Shown in pieces: positions 24,937-34,738 of a DNA stretch of 64,000 bases. The stretch comes from Eikenella halliae (GTDB lineage Bacteria; Pseudomonadota; Gammaproteobacteria; Burkholderiales; Neisseriaceae), in NCBI RefSeq assembly GCF_001648475.1, contig NZ_LXSQ01000003.1, positions 1 to 64,000 on the forward strand, written 5' to 3'. A program made the translations under genes and the position numbers. Position 1 is the stretch's first letter, and the number at the start of each line of letters is the position of its first letter. The notes below the pieces were generated by a model, which was given only the letters and a program-made list of their open reading frames with translations, did no database searches and was not told the DNA's origin.

Positions 24937-27900
24937 TTAATCGAAGCGGACGGTGTAGCGCACTTCGCCGCTCACGGAATCGGTGCCGACGCGGCTGATG
25001 ACCTGCAGGGCGCTATTGATCTGCCAGATCAGCTTCACGGCCTGGTTGGCGCTGGTTACGCTGTATTCGTAGCCCAGATAGAGCTCGTTGGTGATGCGCT
25101 TGCCGAAGGTGATGACTTGTTCGGCGGGGTTGAGCTCGCCGGTTTGGGTGTTGCGGGTGCGGCGGGTGGTCATGCCGAAGTCGTCGAGGAGGCCGATTTT
25201 GTCGTTGATGTTGCCGGCCAGGAAGGCGCCTGCGGCGGCGGCCACGGTGGCTTCGTCGCTTTCGTTGCCGCTGCTGGCGCGGCCGAGGATGAGCCAGGAG
25301 AGTTTGTCTTTGTCGCTCATCGGCTCGTTGGATACGAGGCTCACGCGCGGGTTGTCGAGGCTGCCGAGCACTTCCACGCCGGCGCCTACAGGGGAGTATT
25401 TGCGGGTGGCGCGCAGGTTGAGGTTGGGCGAGGCGATGGGGCCGACGAAGGAGATATGGCCTTTGTTGATGACGAGGTCTTGGCCGTAGGCCTTATATTG
25501 GCCGCGCACGATGTTTACGGTGCCCACGGCGCGCACGTTCTCTTTGGGTTTGGCGCTGAGGGTGAGCTTGCCGCCGAGCAAGACGTCCAGCCCTTGGCCG
25601 CTGAAGCGGAAGTTGTCGTTCAAATCGAGGGTGAGGTTCATCTCGATGGGGGTGGCGGCGGTGGTTTCGGCGGGTTTTTCTTCGCCGAGCACCACTACGT
25701 CGTCATCCAGCCCGGGCATGCTGGATTTTTGGAAGCCGAAGTGGCCGCTGTCTACTTTGAGCCCGCCGTTGAGCGCCATGCCGCGCCCGGGGTTGTAGAG
25801 CAAGCGGCTGTTGCCGCTGAGGGTGAGCTTGCGGTTGGGGTTGTCGAGGATGGGGTAGCGGGCGAATTGGGCGTTGACGTCTACGTCGGGGGTGGTGCCG
25901 GTGAGGTTGACGCGGCCTTTGAGTTCGACGCTGCCGTCTTTGCGGGTGAATTTGAGCGAGTCGATCACCCAGTCGCGGCCTTGGAAGCGGGAGCTGAGGC
26001 TGCCGTTATCCAGAATCACGCCGGTGTTGCGGTCGCGGTAGTAGAGGTTTTTGCCGGTGGCGGTGCCGTTGAGGCGGGGTTCGCCCACGCTGCCGGACAC
26101 GGTGGTGTCGATGGCGAGCGCGCCTTTGGCGCTCATGCCGCCGGGCAGGAGGTTGCGGATGGCGTCGAGCTCGGGGATGTCGAGTTTCAGGTAGCCGTTG
26201 ATCGGGGCTTGGCTGATGGCGTTGCCAAACTGCTGGCTCACGGCCACGGCGGCGTCGAGCGTGCCGTAGCGGGTTTTGCCGGTGAGGCGGTTGTCGATGC
26301 GGCCGCTGTGGAAGCGGGTGTCGAGCACGAGGTTGCTCAAGCCCAGCGCCTGCTGGCGGTAGGGGATAACCACGTCGCCGGATTGCTGGGTGAGTTTCAG
26401 GTAGCCTGTGGCATCGCGGCTGTAGCGCAAGTCCCAATCGCCGGCCACCACGAGCTGCAGCTTGACGGATTTGTCGTCTTTGCCCAGGCCGATCAGGTTG
26501 TCCAGCTCTTGCAGGTGCAGGTTGGCAGCGTTGCCTTTGCTGCTGATGCCGCTTTGTTTTTCCCACACGAAATTGTGCAGGTTGAGGCTGCCGCCCATGG
26601 CGGCCCAGCGGGCGTTGTCGAGGCGCACGCGCTTGGCGCCGGCTTCAATTTGGATGGGGTTGAGCAGCTTGAGGTTGAAGGCGCCGCCGATGTCGAGCTG
26701 GCCGATGCGGCCGTTCCATTGCTGTTCGTTGTTCAGCCCGCCGTTGGCGGCCAGATTGAGGCGGAAGGGCTTGCCGCTGAGGCTGAGGCTGCTGTTGCCG
26801 GTGATGCTGTGGCTTTTGCCGCTGCCGTTGGCGTTGAGGTTGATGTTGTCGATTTGGGTGCTACCGATGTGGATTTTCCGGCCGTCGAGCTTGATGTTGA
26901 GCGGCTGGTTGAGATCGGGAGAGCCTTTGAGGTCGAAATCGAGGCGGTCGATGCGCACGGCGTTTTGCACGGCAAGGCTGTCGGCGTGGCCGTGCAGGTC
27001 GGCGGTGAGCTTGGCGGGATCGCCGGAGAGGAAACCTTGGGCTTTCAGGTAGCCGGTGAGGCCGAAGCCGAAGAGATTGAGGTTGGGCGCGTCGATGTCG
27101 AGATTGAGGCGGTCGCCTGCCTTACCAAAGCTGCCGTCGGCGTGGATGCGGTTGTTCCCGAGCAGGAGGTGGAGGTCGGCTTTGGGCAGGTGGTCGTTTT
27201 GATAGCGCAGGTCGGCCTTGCCGGCGAGGGGAGCGCCGGAGAGCTGGCTGTTTTGCCAATCGAGCAGGAGGTGCAGGTTGGGCTGGTCGGCCAGGCTGCC
27301 GTCGAGCTTCACGCTGCCGTTCACGCTGCCTTGCGGCAAATCGGCCAGCACGGCGGCGGGGTTGAAGCGGGTGCTGTCGACGCGGGCGGTGATTTTGCGG
27401 CCTTGGAAGAGCTCGAGCAGGGCTTCGCCGTGCATTTCGCCGCCGTTGGCGGGGGTGATTTTCACTTGTTGCAGGCGGATGCTGCGCTGGCGGTTGGTTT
27501 TGTCGGTGAGCAGCTGGAAGGTGCCGCTGGTGGCGGTTTGCCCGGCTTTAAGCTGCCAATCGGCCTGCGGGCTGCCGAGGCTACCTGAAAGTTTGATGTC
27601 GCCGTTCAGGCTGAGGTCGAGCTTTTGTTTGAGGATGTCTTGCAGTTTGAATTGCTGCACGGCGGCATCCACGGCCATGTTTTGGTTGGCGCTGTCGATG
27701 TTGCCGTTGAATGTGATGCGGCCGCCGGCGGCCAGCTCGGTATCGACATTGTCCAGATGCAGTTTGCCGCCGGTGTCCACTTTGAGTTTGCCGTTGATGC
27801 CGGCTACGGGGATGCCGTTGCCGTTGATGGGCGCGGGGGCTTGGTTGCGCACTTCGAGCAGGCCGGCGAGGGTGTCGGCTTCTTCGGCGGGGTTGAGCGC

Positions 27901-28833
27901 GAGGTTGAACACCAAATCGGCGGCGGGCAAGGAGGGATCGAACCATTCGGGGTTGATTTGGCGGCCGTCGATATTGAGGTTGACGATTTTGCGGTTGAGC
28001 AGCGGCTCGAAGGGGCGCAGTTTGCCGTTTACGGCAAAGTGGGAATCGCCGTTGTCCAACTGGACGAGCAGCTCGGGGCTTTGCAGGCTGCCGTTTACGG
28101 CCACGGCGCTGTCGGCCTGTTTGCCGTCTAATTCGCCGCTGCCCACGATTTGGCCGTCGAGCTTGAAGGGGGTGGCGGTATTGAGCGTGGCGCTGCCGCT
28201 GAAATTGTGCCAGGGCAAGCGCAGGGAAACGATGTTGAGCTTGTGGTTTTGGTGGTCGAACCGGTAGCTGACCGCGCCGGATTCCACCACCGGGTTGTTG
28301 CTTTTGCCCAGCAGGATGCGGCCGACTTCGATTTTCTCGATTTGTACGCCCAAGGGCAAATCCACGCTTTCAGGTAGCCTCATCGGCGGGCGGTCTTCTT
28401 TGGGCGGGGTGGGCTTGCTGATGATGCGGATGTCGCCGGCGGCCAAGCGGTTGACGTGCAGCTGACGCTGCCACAATTCATTAGGCTGCCATTGCAGCGC
28501 CACGCTGCTGATGTCTAAATCGGTTCCCTCGGTGGCTACCTGAATGCCGCTGCCTTGAAAGCCGCGCCACAGGTTGCCGTTCAATTCCTTCACGCTGATG
28601 TTCACGCCGAACCAGGCGGGGATTTTGGTGATGCCGAAGCGCAGGCCGGATTCGGTGCCCACCAGCCACACCACGGCGGCCACCAGAAGCGTGAGCAGCA
28701 GCAAAAAGGCGGAAAGCAGGCGGCGCAGCCAGCGGCGGCGTGGCTTTTTCGGCGGGGTGTTGCCGGCAGCGGCTTCGTTTTCGGCCTCGGGCGGCAGGGT
28801 GTCGGAATCAACGGGGAGGGCGGTGTCGGTCAT
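24937..28833 (-). CDS. tamB: Translocation and assembly module subunit TamB
   Basis: Large periplasm-spanning protein that works with TamA and is implicated in outer-membrane protein insertion and anterograde phospholipid transport. 1,298 residues: N-terminal transmembrane helix (LLSAFLLLLTLLVAAVVWLV), a long beta-taco repeat region, and the C-terminal DUF490/TamB domain ending ITNELYLGYEYSVTSANQAVKLIWQINSALQVISRVGTDSVSGEVRYTVRFD. Several in-gene DUS copies encode GYLK (near 26190, 26397, 27044). The start abuts the tamA stop with no gap. A 954-residue ORF on the other strand is a shadow. Confidence 0.95.
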   Translation of the reverse strand: MTDTALPVDSDTLPPEAENEAAAGNTPPKKPRRRWLRRLLSAFLLLLTLLVAAVVWLVGTESGLRFGITKIPAWFGVNISVKELNGNLWRGFQGSGIQVATEGTDLDISSVALQWQPNELWQRQLHVNRLAAGDIRIISKPTPPKEDRPPMRLPESVDLPLGVQIEKIEVGRILLGKSNNPVVESGAVSYRFDHQNHKLNIVSLRLPWHNFSGSATLNTATPFKLDGQIVGSGELDGKQADSAVAVNGSLQSPELLVQLDNGDSHFAVNGKLRPFEPLLNRKIVNLNIDGRQINPEWFDPSLPAADLVFNLALNPAEEADTLAGLLEVRNQAPAPINGNGIPVAGINGKLKVDTGGKLHLDNVDTELAAGGRITFNGNIDSANQNMAVDAAVQQFKLQDILKQKLDLSLNGDIKLSGSLGSPQADWQLKAGQTATSGTFQLLTDKTNRQRSIRLQQVKITPANGGEMHGEALLELFQGRKITARVDSTRFNPAAVLADLPQGSVNGSVKLDGSLADQPNLHLLLDWQNSQLSGAPLAGKADLRYQNDHLPKADLHLLLGNNRIHADGSFGKAGDRLNLDIDAPNLNLFGFGLTGYLKAQGFLSGDPAKLTADLHGHADSLAVQNAVRIDRLDFDLKGSPDLNQPLNIKLDGRKIHIGSTQIDNINLNANGSGKSHSITGNSSLSLSGKPFRLNLAANGGLNNEQQWNGRIGQLDIGGAFNLKLLNPIQIEAGAKRVRLDNARWAAMGGSLNLHNFVWEKQSGISSKGNAANLHLQELDNLIGLGKDDKSVKLQLVVAGDWDLRYSRDATGYLKLTQQSGDVVIPYRQQALGLSNLVLDTRFHSGRIDNRLTGKTRYGTLDAAVAVSQQFGNAISQAPINGYLKLDIPELDAIRNLLPGGMSAKGALAIDTTVSGSVGEPRLNGTATGKNLYYRDRNTGVILDNGSLSSRFQGRDWVIDSLKFTRKDGSVELKGRVNLTGTTPDVDVNAQFARYPILDNPNRKLTLSGNSRLLYNPGRGMALNGGLKVDSGHFGFQKSSMPGLDDDVVVLGEEKPAETTAATPIEMNLTLDLNDNFRFSGQGLDVLLGGKLTLSAKPKENVRAVGTVNIVRGQYKAYGQDLVINKGHISFVGPIASPNLNLRATRKYSPVGAGVEVLGSLDNPRVSLVSNEPMSDKDKLSWLILGRASSGNESDEATVAAAAGAFLAGNINDKIGLLDDFGMTTRRTRNTQTGELNPAEQVITFGKRITNELYLGYEYSVTSANQAVKLIWQINSALQVISRVGTDSVSGEVRYTVRFD

Positions 28834-30675
28834 TTAGAATCGGGTTCCCAGGCTGATGTGCCAGCGCAGTTTGCGGTCTTGGTGGCCGTAGGCCAAATCG
28901 AAGGAGAAGGGGGCAATCGGGCTAAACCAGCGCAGGCCGACGCCACTGCCGTGATGCCAGTTCATATTGGTGAAGTTGCGGCTCACCGAGCCCATGTCGT
29001 GAAACAGCGCCAGCGCGAAGTTTTTGCCGATCGGTTTTTGATATTCGAAGCTGGCCACGGCCAAGGCGCGGTCGGGCAGCACGGAATGGTTCGGGCCTTT
29101 GCGGCCGATGCTATCTTGCTCGTAGCCGCGCACGCTGTTGGCGCCGCCGCTGCGGAACAGCAATACGGAGGGCACTTCCGAATCTTGGTTGGAATGGGTG
29201 TAGCCCAACTCGCCGCGCACGATAAACGTGCCGATGTTTTTGTGTTCTTCGGGCGTGAAATAGTAGCCTGCGCGGCCGTGCACGCGCTGCACGGCGGCGG
29301 AAGAACCGAGCGAGCCGAGGGTGGCGCCTACCTTGCCTTCCAAATAATAGCCGTTGGCCGGGCGCAGCAGGGTTTCGATGTTTTGGCGGCGCCAGGCTGC
29401 GGTGAGCATCAGCACATTGCTGCGGCCGAAGTCGGGCCCGCCCACAACGCGGCGTGATTCGGTGATGTATTCCAGCCCGAAACGTGCTTCGATGCCGTCG
29501 CGGTCGCGCACGCGCCAGATGCCGGATTGGAGGGTGTTTTTATCCAGTTTCTGCGTGGTGGAGCTGTCGTAAGCGATGTTGCCTGTCCAATACCAGCCGT
29601 TGCTGTTGCGCGGCTGGCTCAGGCCGACGCTGGCGGTTTTCTCATAGCGGTTCACGTCGGTGGCGCCGGCAAACACATAGCCCCGGTTGAATACGTTGTA
29701 GTGTTCATAACCTAGGCGGATGCCGGGGCCGTCTTTGGAATCGTAGCGCAGGCCGATATCGAATTTCTGGCGCGGCACTTCGCTCACCGACACCAGCAGG
29801 GGCACGCGGTCGTCCACCATTTTGGAGAAATCGGCTTCCACCTGCGCGCGGCTGTAGTGACTGTCTTGTTCCAACGCCTGTTGGTAATCGAGGATTTTGT
29901 CGAAATCGTAGGGTTCGCCGGGCTTAAACTGCGCCATGCCGGTAATCACCGAGGCGGGATAACGCTCGTTGCCGCTCACTTGAATATCGCCGAAATACAC
30001 CGGCTGTTTGCTGTCCACGCTCACGGAGAGCACGGCTTGGCTGGTTTGCGGGTTAATGGTGGCGCGGCTTTCGGTGAGCGAGGCCAGCGGGTATTTGTAG
30101 CGGCGCACGGCGGAGAGCACCGCGTCTTTGCTGCCGCTCCACTCGCTGTTCACAAACGGCTGGCCCACCGGCAAGGCCCAGTTGGCCATGGCGCGTTTGT
30201 AGTAGGCGGCCAAATCGGTATCTTCCAGCACTTTGCCCACAATCGACACTTCCACATTGCTCACCTGCGTGCGCGGCCCGGGCTTCACCGTGATGCGCCA
30301 GCCGCGGCCGTGCGGGGCTACCTGAATATCGGCGCGGAAATAGCCTTGCGAGCGCACAATTTGTTTGATTTCGTCCGGCGCTTCTTCGGCCAAAAACTGC
30401 ATTTGTTCTTGGTCGACGTCGGCATCCGGCTCGGTTTGGCGATTGATGATGGAAAGATGCTCGCGCAAAAGTGCGGCCAAATCGGCAGGCGCATCAATGG
30501 AAATGGGGAAAGGCAGTTTGTCCGGATTGGCCGTGGTGGGCTGCTCAATCGATTCTTTTTCTTTGCTTTTCTGCACCGAATCAGCTGCCGCCTCCCCGGC
30601 CTTGCCGTCGGCACGGGCGGGCAGGCTCAGCAGCAGGGCGGCAATCACGGCAAGGGGGAACAGAGGGGTTTTCAT
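28834..30675 (-). CDS. tamA: Translocation and assembly module protein TamA (Omp85 family)
   Basis: Outer-membrane Omp85 barrel, partner of TamB. 613 residues from the chosen start MKTPLFPLAVIAALLLSLPARA (signal peptide): POTRA domains (about 45-270) followed by a 16-strand barrel with FRSGGANSVRGYEQDSIG, the substrate-sensing loop 6 motif, and a C-terminal aromatic (LGTRF). A longer in-frame ORF extends upstream but lacks a signal sequence at its start. An insert of Glu/Lys-rich sequence follows the signal peptide. tamB follows immediately. Confidence 0.94.
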   Translation of the reverse strand: MKTPLFPLAVIAALLLSLPARADGKAGEAAADSVQKSKEKESIEQPTTANPDKLPFPISIDAPADLAALLREHLSIINRQTEPDADVDQEQMQFLAEEAPDEIKQIVRSQGYFRADIQVAPHGRGWRITVKPGPRTQVSNVEVSIVGKVLEDTDLAAYYKRAMANWALPVGQPFVNSEWSGSKDAVLSAVRRYKYPLASLTESRATINPQTSQAVLSVSVDSKQPVYFGDIQVSGNERYPASVITGMAQFKPGEPYDFDKILDYQQALEQDSHYSRAQVEADFSKMVDDRVPLLVSVSEVPRQKFDIGLRYDSKDGPGIRLGYEHYNVFNRGYVFAGATDVNRYEKTASVGLSQPRNSNGWYWTGNIAYDSSTTQKLDKNTLQSGIWRVRDRDGIEARFGLEYITESRRVVGGPDFGRSNVLMLTAAWRRQNIETLLRPANGYYLEGKVGATLGSLGSSAAVQRVHGRAGYYFTPEEHKNIGTFIVRGELGYTHSNQDSEVPSVLLFRSGGANSVRGYEQDSIGRKGPNHSVLPDRALAVASFEYQKPIGKNFALALFHDMGSVSRNFTNMNWHHGSGVGLRWFSPIAPFSFDLAYGHQDRKLRWHISLGTRF

Positions 30676-31063
30676 GGGCAATCTGCAATCGGTAAACATC
30701 AAGCCGGTGTGTGGCGGCAAACGGCGGCATATTAGCATTTTTGCCTTATCTTTTATAGTAAAGGCAGGCAAAAGAAACCCAGCCTGCCAAGGCTGCCTGC
30801 AAGGGATGGTTGGAGGCCGATTACCCAACGGCCTGTTGTTGTGTGTTTCAGGTAGCCTCTATCCGCACCAAGGCTACCTGAAAAACCTGCCCGCCCGCCG
30901 CAGGCAGTTTGTGTGAGGATATGCCGTCAGTAAATATTTGTGCCGATACGTTCGTTTCTGTTAGACTGAAGTTTTTTCCGCCCCGAACCACGGCCGAAGC
31001 AGGTTGGCACACCGGCATGCAAAGCGCTTCGGCCACACACAACCACACAACCTAGGATTTCCT

Positions 31064-32305
31064 ATGCAAAACAACACTCAAAGGAAAAGCCCGTTCGGCT
31101 TTTTCACCAGCTTAGGGCTGGTAACGCAGATTGCCATCGGCCTCGTGCTCGGCATTTTGGTGGGCGTACTGGTGCGCAACACCGCCGCTGCCGGCGCGGT
31201 GGTGGAAATCGGCGCGATTTTGGGCAGCCTGTTTGTGGGCGCGCTCAAAGCGGTGGCGCCGATTTTGGTGTTCGCCTTGGTTACCGCCGCCATCTCGCAG
31301 CACCGCAGCGGCAACCCCACCAATATCCGCCCGATTTTGGTGCTGTATTTGGTGGGCACGTTTGCCGCCGCCGTGGTGGCCGTTGGCGCAAGCTTCCTGT
31401 TCCCCTCGCAGCTCTTGCTCAGCGGCGTGGAAGCAGCCAGCAACGAAGCGCCCACCGGCATCGGCGAAGTGATGCGCCATCTGCTGATGAACCTGGTGTC
31501 CAACCCGATTCAGGCGCTGGCCGATGCCAACTACATCGGCATTCTCGCCTGGGCATTGGTGCTCGGCACGGCGTTCCGCCAAGCCAGCGAGCACACCCGC
31601 ACCCTGATCAACGACGTGGCCGAAGCCATTTCCAAAGTGGTGCGCGGCGTTATCCGCTTCGCCCCCTTGGGCATTTTCGGGCTGGTGCTGCTTACCATCG
31701 TGAAAGAAGGCTTCGACAAACTGGGCTTCTATCTGCACCTCTTGGCCGTATTACTGGGCGCGATGCTGTTTGTGGCGCTGGTGGTGAACCCCATCATCGT
31801 GTTCACCCAAACCCGCCGCAACCCCTTCCCGCTGGTGTTCACCTGCCTGCGCGAAAGCGGCGTAACCGCCTTCTTCACCCGCTCTTCCGCCGCCAACATC
31901 CCAGTAAACATGGCTTTGGCGAAAAAACTCGGCCTGCATGAAGACACTTATTCCGTATCCATCCCGCTGGGCGCCACCATCAATATGGCCGGTGCGGCCA
32001 TTACCATCACCGTGCTCACCATGGCCGCGGTGCACACCTTGGGCATCGCCGTGGATTTCTGGACGGCACTGCTGCTGAGCGTGATCGCCGCCATCGGCGC
32101 CTGCGGTGCATCCGGCGTGGCCGGTGGCTCGCTGCTGCTGATTCCCATGGCCTGCAGCCTGTTCAACATCCCCAACGACATCGCCATGCAGGTGGTGGGC
32201 GTGGGCTTCATCATCGGCGTCATCCAAGACTCCGCCGAAACCGCCCTCAACTCCTCCACCGACGTGCTCTTCACCGCCGCCGTGGATCAGGCGCACAAAC
32301 GCTGA
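31064..32305 (+). CDS. sstT: Serine/threonine:sodium symporter SstT
   Basis: Sodium-coupled uptake of serine and threonine (DAACS family). 413 residues from MQNNTQRKSPFGFF; the preceding AGGA gives the start. Typical blocks: VGALKAVAPILVFALVTAAI, FFTRSSAANIPVNMALAKKLG and SIPLGATINMAGAAITITVL, and GACGASGVAGGSLLLIPMAC near the C-terminus. Single gene ended by a DUS-pair terminator at 32329. Confidence 0.93.
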   Translation: MQNNTQRKSPFGFFTSLGLVTQIAIGLVLGILVGVLVRNTAAAGAVVEIGAILGSLFVGALKAVAPILVFALVTAAISQHRSGNPTNIRPILVLYLVGTFAAAVVAVGASFLFPSQLLLSGVEAASNEAPTGIGEVMRHLLMNLVSNPIQALADANYIGILAWALVLGTAFRQASEHTRTLINDVAEAISKVVRGVIRFAPLGIFGLVLLTIVKEGFDKLGFYLHLLAVLLGAMLFVALVVNPIIVFTQTRRNPFPLVFTCLRESGVTAFFTRSSAANIPVNMALAKKLGLHEDTYSVSIPLGATINMAGAAITITVLTMAAVHTLGIAVDFWTALLLSVIAAIGACGASGVAGGSLLLIPMACSLFNIPNDIAMQVVGVGFIIGVIQDSAETALNSSTDVLFTAAVDQAHKR

Positions 32306-32326
32306 CGCCTCATCTTGCGGGCTAAA

Positions 32327-32373
32327 AAAGGCTACCTGAAAATGCCAAGCGGCAAAGCTTTCAGGTAGCCTTT
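32327..32373 (+). terminator. DUS-pair terminator after sstT
   Basis: AGGCTACCTGAA (32329-32340) and TTCAGGTAGCCT (32360-32371) with A-tract and T-tract flanks. Confidence 0.65.
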
Positions 32374-32521
32374 TGCTATGGGGAACGGCAAGGCGACGTT
32401 GCGCCATTATTTACAGCACCACCTCATCCTTCAACAAGACAGCAGGCCGCAGATAATACAACCGGCACGGCCAGGCAAACCAACTCTGCAGCGCAAGCCA
32501 GATTGGTTTGCAACTTAAAGC

Positions 32522-32566
32522 AAAGGCTACCTGAAAAAGCCCTAACGGGTTTCAGGTAGCCTTTTG
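32522..32566 (-). terminator. DUS-pair terminator after dnaJ
   Basis: AGGCTACCTGAA (32524-32535) and TTCAGGTAGCCT (32551-32562), extended by AAAAA/GGGTTT flanks. Between the two terminators (32374-32521) I see only a hairpin, GCAAACCAA (32475-32483) with TTGGTTTGC (32503-32511). Confidence 0.6.
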
Positions 32567-32583
32567 TGCAGCGGGCTGCCGCC

Positions 32584-33708
32584 TTAGTCGAACAGATCGT
32601 TTTTCAAATCGCGCAGTTTGTCCATAAACGATTTCTGGCGCGGGGTTTGGGCGCGGTCGAGGCCGGTGGAGATTTTTTCAAATTCTTCCAGCAATTCGCG
32701 CTGGCGATCGGTAAGGTTGACCGGGGTTTCCACCACGATGTGGCAATACAAATCGCCCATCGAGGAAGAACGCAGCGATTTCATGCCCTTGCCTTTCACG
32801 CGCATGCGGCGGCCGGTTTGGGTTTCTTTCGGGATATTCAGCTTCACGCGGCCGTTGAGCGTGGGCACTTCCACTTCGCCGCCCAGCGCGGCAACGGTGA
32901 AGCTCACCGGCAATTCGCAGTGCAGATCCAAGCCGTTGCGCTCGAAGATTTCGTGGCGGCGGATGTGCACCACCACATACAAATCGCCCGCGGGCGCGCC
33001 GTGCGAGCCGGGCTCGCCCTCGCCGGCAAGGCGGATGGGCTGCTCGTTTTCGATGCCGGCGGGAATGTTCACGTCCAGCGTTTTGCGGCTCTTCACGCGG
33101 CCTGCGCCATGGCATTTAACGCACGGCTCTTTGATTTCGCGGCCGGAGCCGCCGCAGGTGGGGCAGGTTTGCTGCAACTGGAAAATGGCCTGGCGCACGT
33201 GTACCACGCCGGAGCCGTGGCAGGTGGAACAGGTGGTGGCGGAGGTGCCGGGTTTGGCGCCGGAGCCGTGGCAGATGTCGCACTCTTCGTGCGAGGGGAT
33301 GGTGATGCGTTTCTTGCTGCCCGCCGCGGCTTCTTCCAGCGTGATTTCAATATCGTAGCGCAAATCTTCGCCTTGGAAGTTCTGCTGGCGCGCCCCACCG
33401 CCACCGCCGAACATCTGGCTGAAAATATCGCCGAAATCAAAGCCGCCCGCGCCGCCGAAACCACCGAAGCCGCCGGCATTGCCGTCTACGCCGGCCTGGC
33501 CGAATTGGTCGTAGCGGCTGCGTTTTTCGCGGTCGGAAAGGATTTCGTAGGCCTTTTGGATGGTTTTGAATTTCTCTTCCGCTTCCTTATTGTCGGGGTT
33601 GCGGTCGGGATGGTATTTCATCGCCAGCTTGCGGTAGGCCCTTTTGATTTCTTCATCGGAGGCATCGCGGGAGACGCCGAGGGTTTGATAGTAGTCTTGA
33701 TCGCTCAT
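32584..33708 (-). CDS. dnaJ: Molecular chaperone DnaJ
   Basis: Hsp40 co-chaperone that delivers clients to DnaK. 374 residues from MSDQDYYQTLGVSRDASDEE: J-domain with YHPDRN (HPD near residue 33), Gly/Phe-rich linker (GGFGGFGGAGGFDFGDIF), four zinc motifs CDICHGSG, CSTCHGSG, CPTCGGSG and CVKCHGAG, then the C-terminal client-binding domains. An in-frame ORF extends 44 codons upstream without a start context. dnaK is not adjacent. Confidence 0.97.
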   Translation of the reverse strand: MSDQDYYQTLGVSRDASDEEIKRAYRKLAMKYHPDRNPDNKEAEEKFKTIQKAYEILSDREKRSRYDQFGQAGVDGNAGGFGGFGGAGGFDFGDIFSQMFGGGGGARQQNFQGEDLRYDIEITLEEAAAGSKKRITIPSHEECDICHGSGAKPGTSATTCSTCHGSGVVHVRQAIFQLQQTCPTCGGSGREIKEPCVKCHGAGRVKSRKTLDVNIPAGIENEQPIRLAGEGEPGSHGAPAGDLYVVVHIRRHEIFERNGLDLHCELPVSFTVAALGGEVEVPTLNGRVKLNIPKETQTGRRMRVKGKGMKSLRSSSMGDLYCHIVVETPVNLTDRQRELLEEFEKISTGLDRAQTPRQKSFMDKLRDLKNDLFD

Positions 33709-33930
33709 TTTTGCTAAATTGGGTAAATAAACAGTTCGCCGCGCAAGATTAGGGCGGGAACGGGAAAAACAAGCTCTCAAGCAGATTAACTTTGCTTCCG
33801 GCTGCGGGCGGCGCAATGCGGGAGTCCGCCACACCGCCACGCCCGCATAAACTCACCCGTTTTAGCTATCGCGGAAAACGCGATTTTCAGGTAGCCTTAG
33901 CGGTTTCCGCAGCTATGTTAAAGAAACGCC

Positions 33931-34545
33931 ATGCCCAACACCATCTATCTGGCCTCGGCCAGCCCGCGCCGCCACGAAATTTTGGCTTCATTAGGTTTCC
34001 AGCCCGTGCTGCTGGTGGCGGAAACCGATGAAACGGCGCGGCCGGGCGAAGCGGTGGCGGATTATGTGGCGCGGATGGCGCGGCAGAAAAACGCGGCAGC
34101 GCGCCGGCTGGCGGCGCAACGCGGCCTGGCCTTGGCACAGCCGCTGTTGAGCGCCGACACGGTGGTGGCGCTGGACAATGCCATTTTGGGCAAACCGCGC
34201 GATGCGGCGCACGCCCGCGAGCTGCTGGAAAGCCTTTCCGGGCGCGAACACCAAGTGTGGACGGCGGTGTGCGTGTCGCTCGGCGAGCAAACGCTGGAGG
34301 CGGCACAGCGCAGCGATGTGCGGTTTAAAGAACTGAGCGCGCAGGAAATCGCGGCCTATATCGCCAGCGGCGAACCGCTGGATAAAGCCGGCGCATACGG
34401 CATCCAAGGCATCGGCGGCGTGTTTGTGGCGCACCTTTCCGGCAGCTTCAGCGGCGTGATGGGGCTGCCCGTGTTTGAAACCGTGCAGCTGCTGCGCCAA
34501 CTGGGTTCGCCCGTGCCGCCGTTTGCCGAGGCTATAGTGAATTAA
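33931..34545 (+). CDS. maf: Maf family nucleoside triphosphate pyrophosphatase
   Basis: Hydrolyses non-canonical or excess NTPs (dTTP/UTP type in the YhdE subgroup) to monophosphates. 204 residues: LASASPRRHEILASLG, the acidic ETDE, LLSADTVVALDN with the catalytic Asp, and KAGAYGIQGIGGVFV near the C-terminus. The last three residues (IVN) and the stop TAA come from the CREE at 34533; without it the DUS there would give ...EAT and a TGA stop. Subfamily (YhdE versus YceF) is not settled. Confidence 0.92.
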   Translation: MPNTIYLASASPRRHEILASLGFQPVLLVAETDETARPGEAVADYVARMARQKNAAARRLAAQRGLALAQPLLSADTVVALDNAILGKPRDAAHARELLESLSGREHQVWTAVCVSLGEQTLEAAQRSDVRFKELSAQEIAAYIASGEPLDKAGAYGIQGIGGVFVAHLSGSFSGVMGLPVFETVQLLRQLGSPVPPFAEAIVN

Positions 34546-34636
34546 CAAAAACCAGTACCGCGTTGGCTCGCCTTGCCGTACTATCTGTACTGTCTGCGGC
34601 TCGCCGCCTTGTCCTGATTTTTGTTCATCCACTACA
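34533..34636. mobile_element. Correia-type element (CREE) inserted in a DUS at the maf stop
   Basis: TATAGTGAATTAACAAAAAC at the left, ATCCACTACA at the right (degenerate). The left flank is GAGGC and the right flank CCTGAAACC; joined through TA they give AGGCTACCTGAA. Confidence 0.9.
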
Positions 34637-34662
34637 CCTGAAACCGTATTGCCGCATGATTT

Positions 34663-34702
34663 AAGGGCTACCTGAAAGCCTGCCGTTTTTCAGGTAGCCT
34701 TC
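34663..34702 (+). terminator. DUS-pair hairpin between maf and nnrS
   Basis: GGGCTACCTGAA (34665-34676) and TTCAGGTAGCCT (34689-34700), loop 12 bases. Confidence 0.5.
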
Positions 34703-34738
34703 CCCGTTAACCTTCATCAAACCAATTATCGACACATC

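Noticed and set aside
24724..27588. A 954-codon ORF on the plus strand opposite tamB
   Set aside because: It is a shadow of tamB: the translation is Gly/Ala/Val/Glu-rich low-complexity sequence from GC-rich third positions, has no domain, and tamB is a clear full-length gene.
32433..32516. Possible further CREE relic between sstT and dnaJ
   Set aside because: Some word order recalls the CREE core (GCAGGCCGCAGATAATACA) but there are no TATAGTG ends and too many differences; recorded only as a hairpin.
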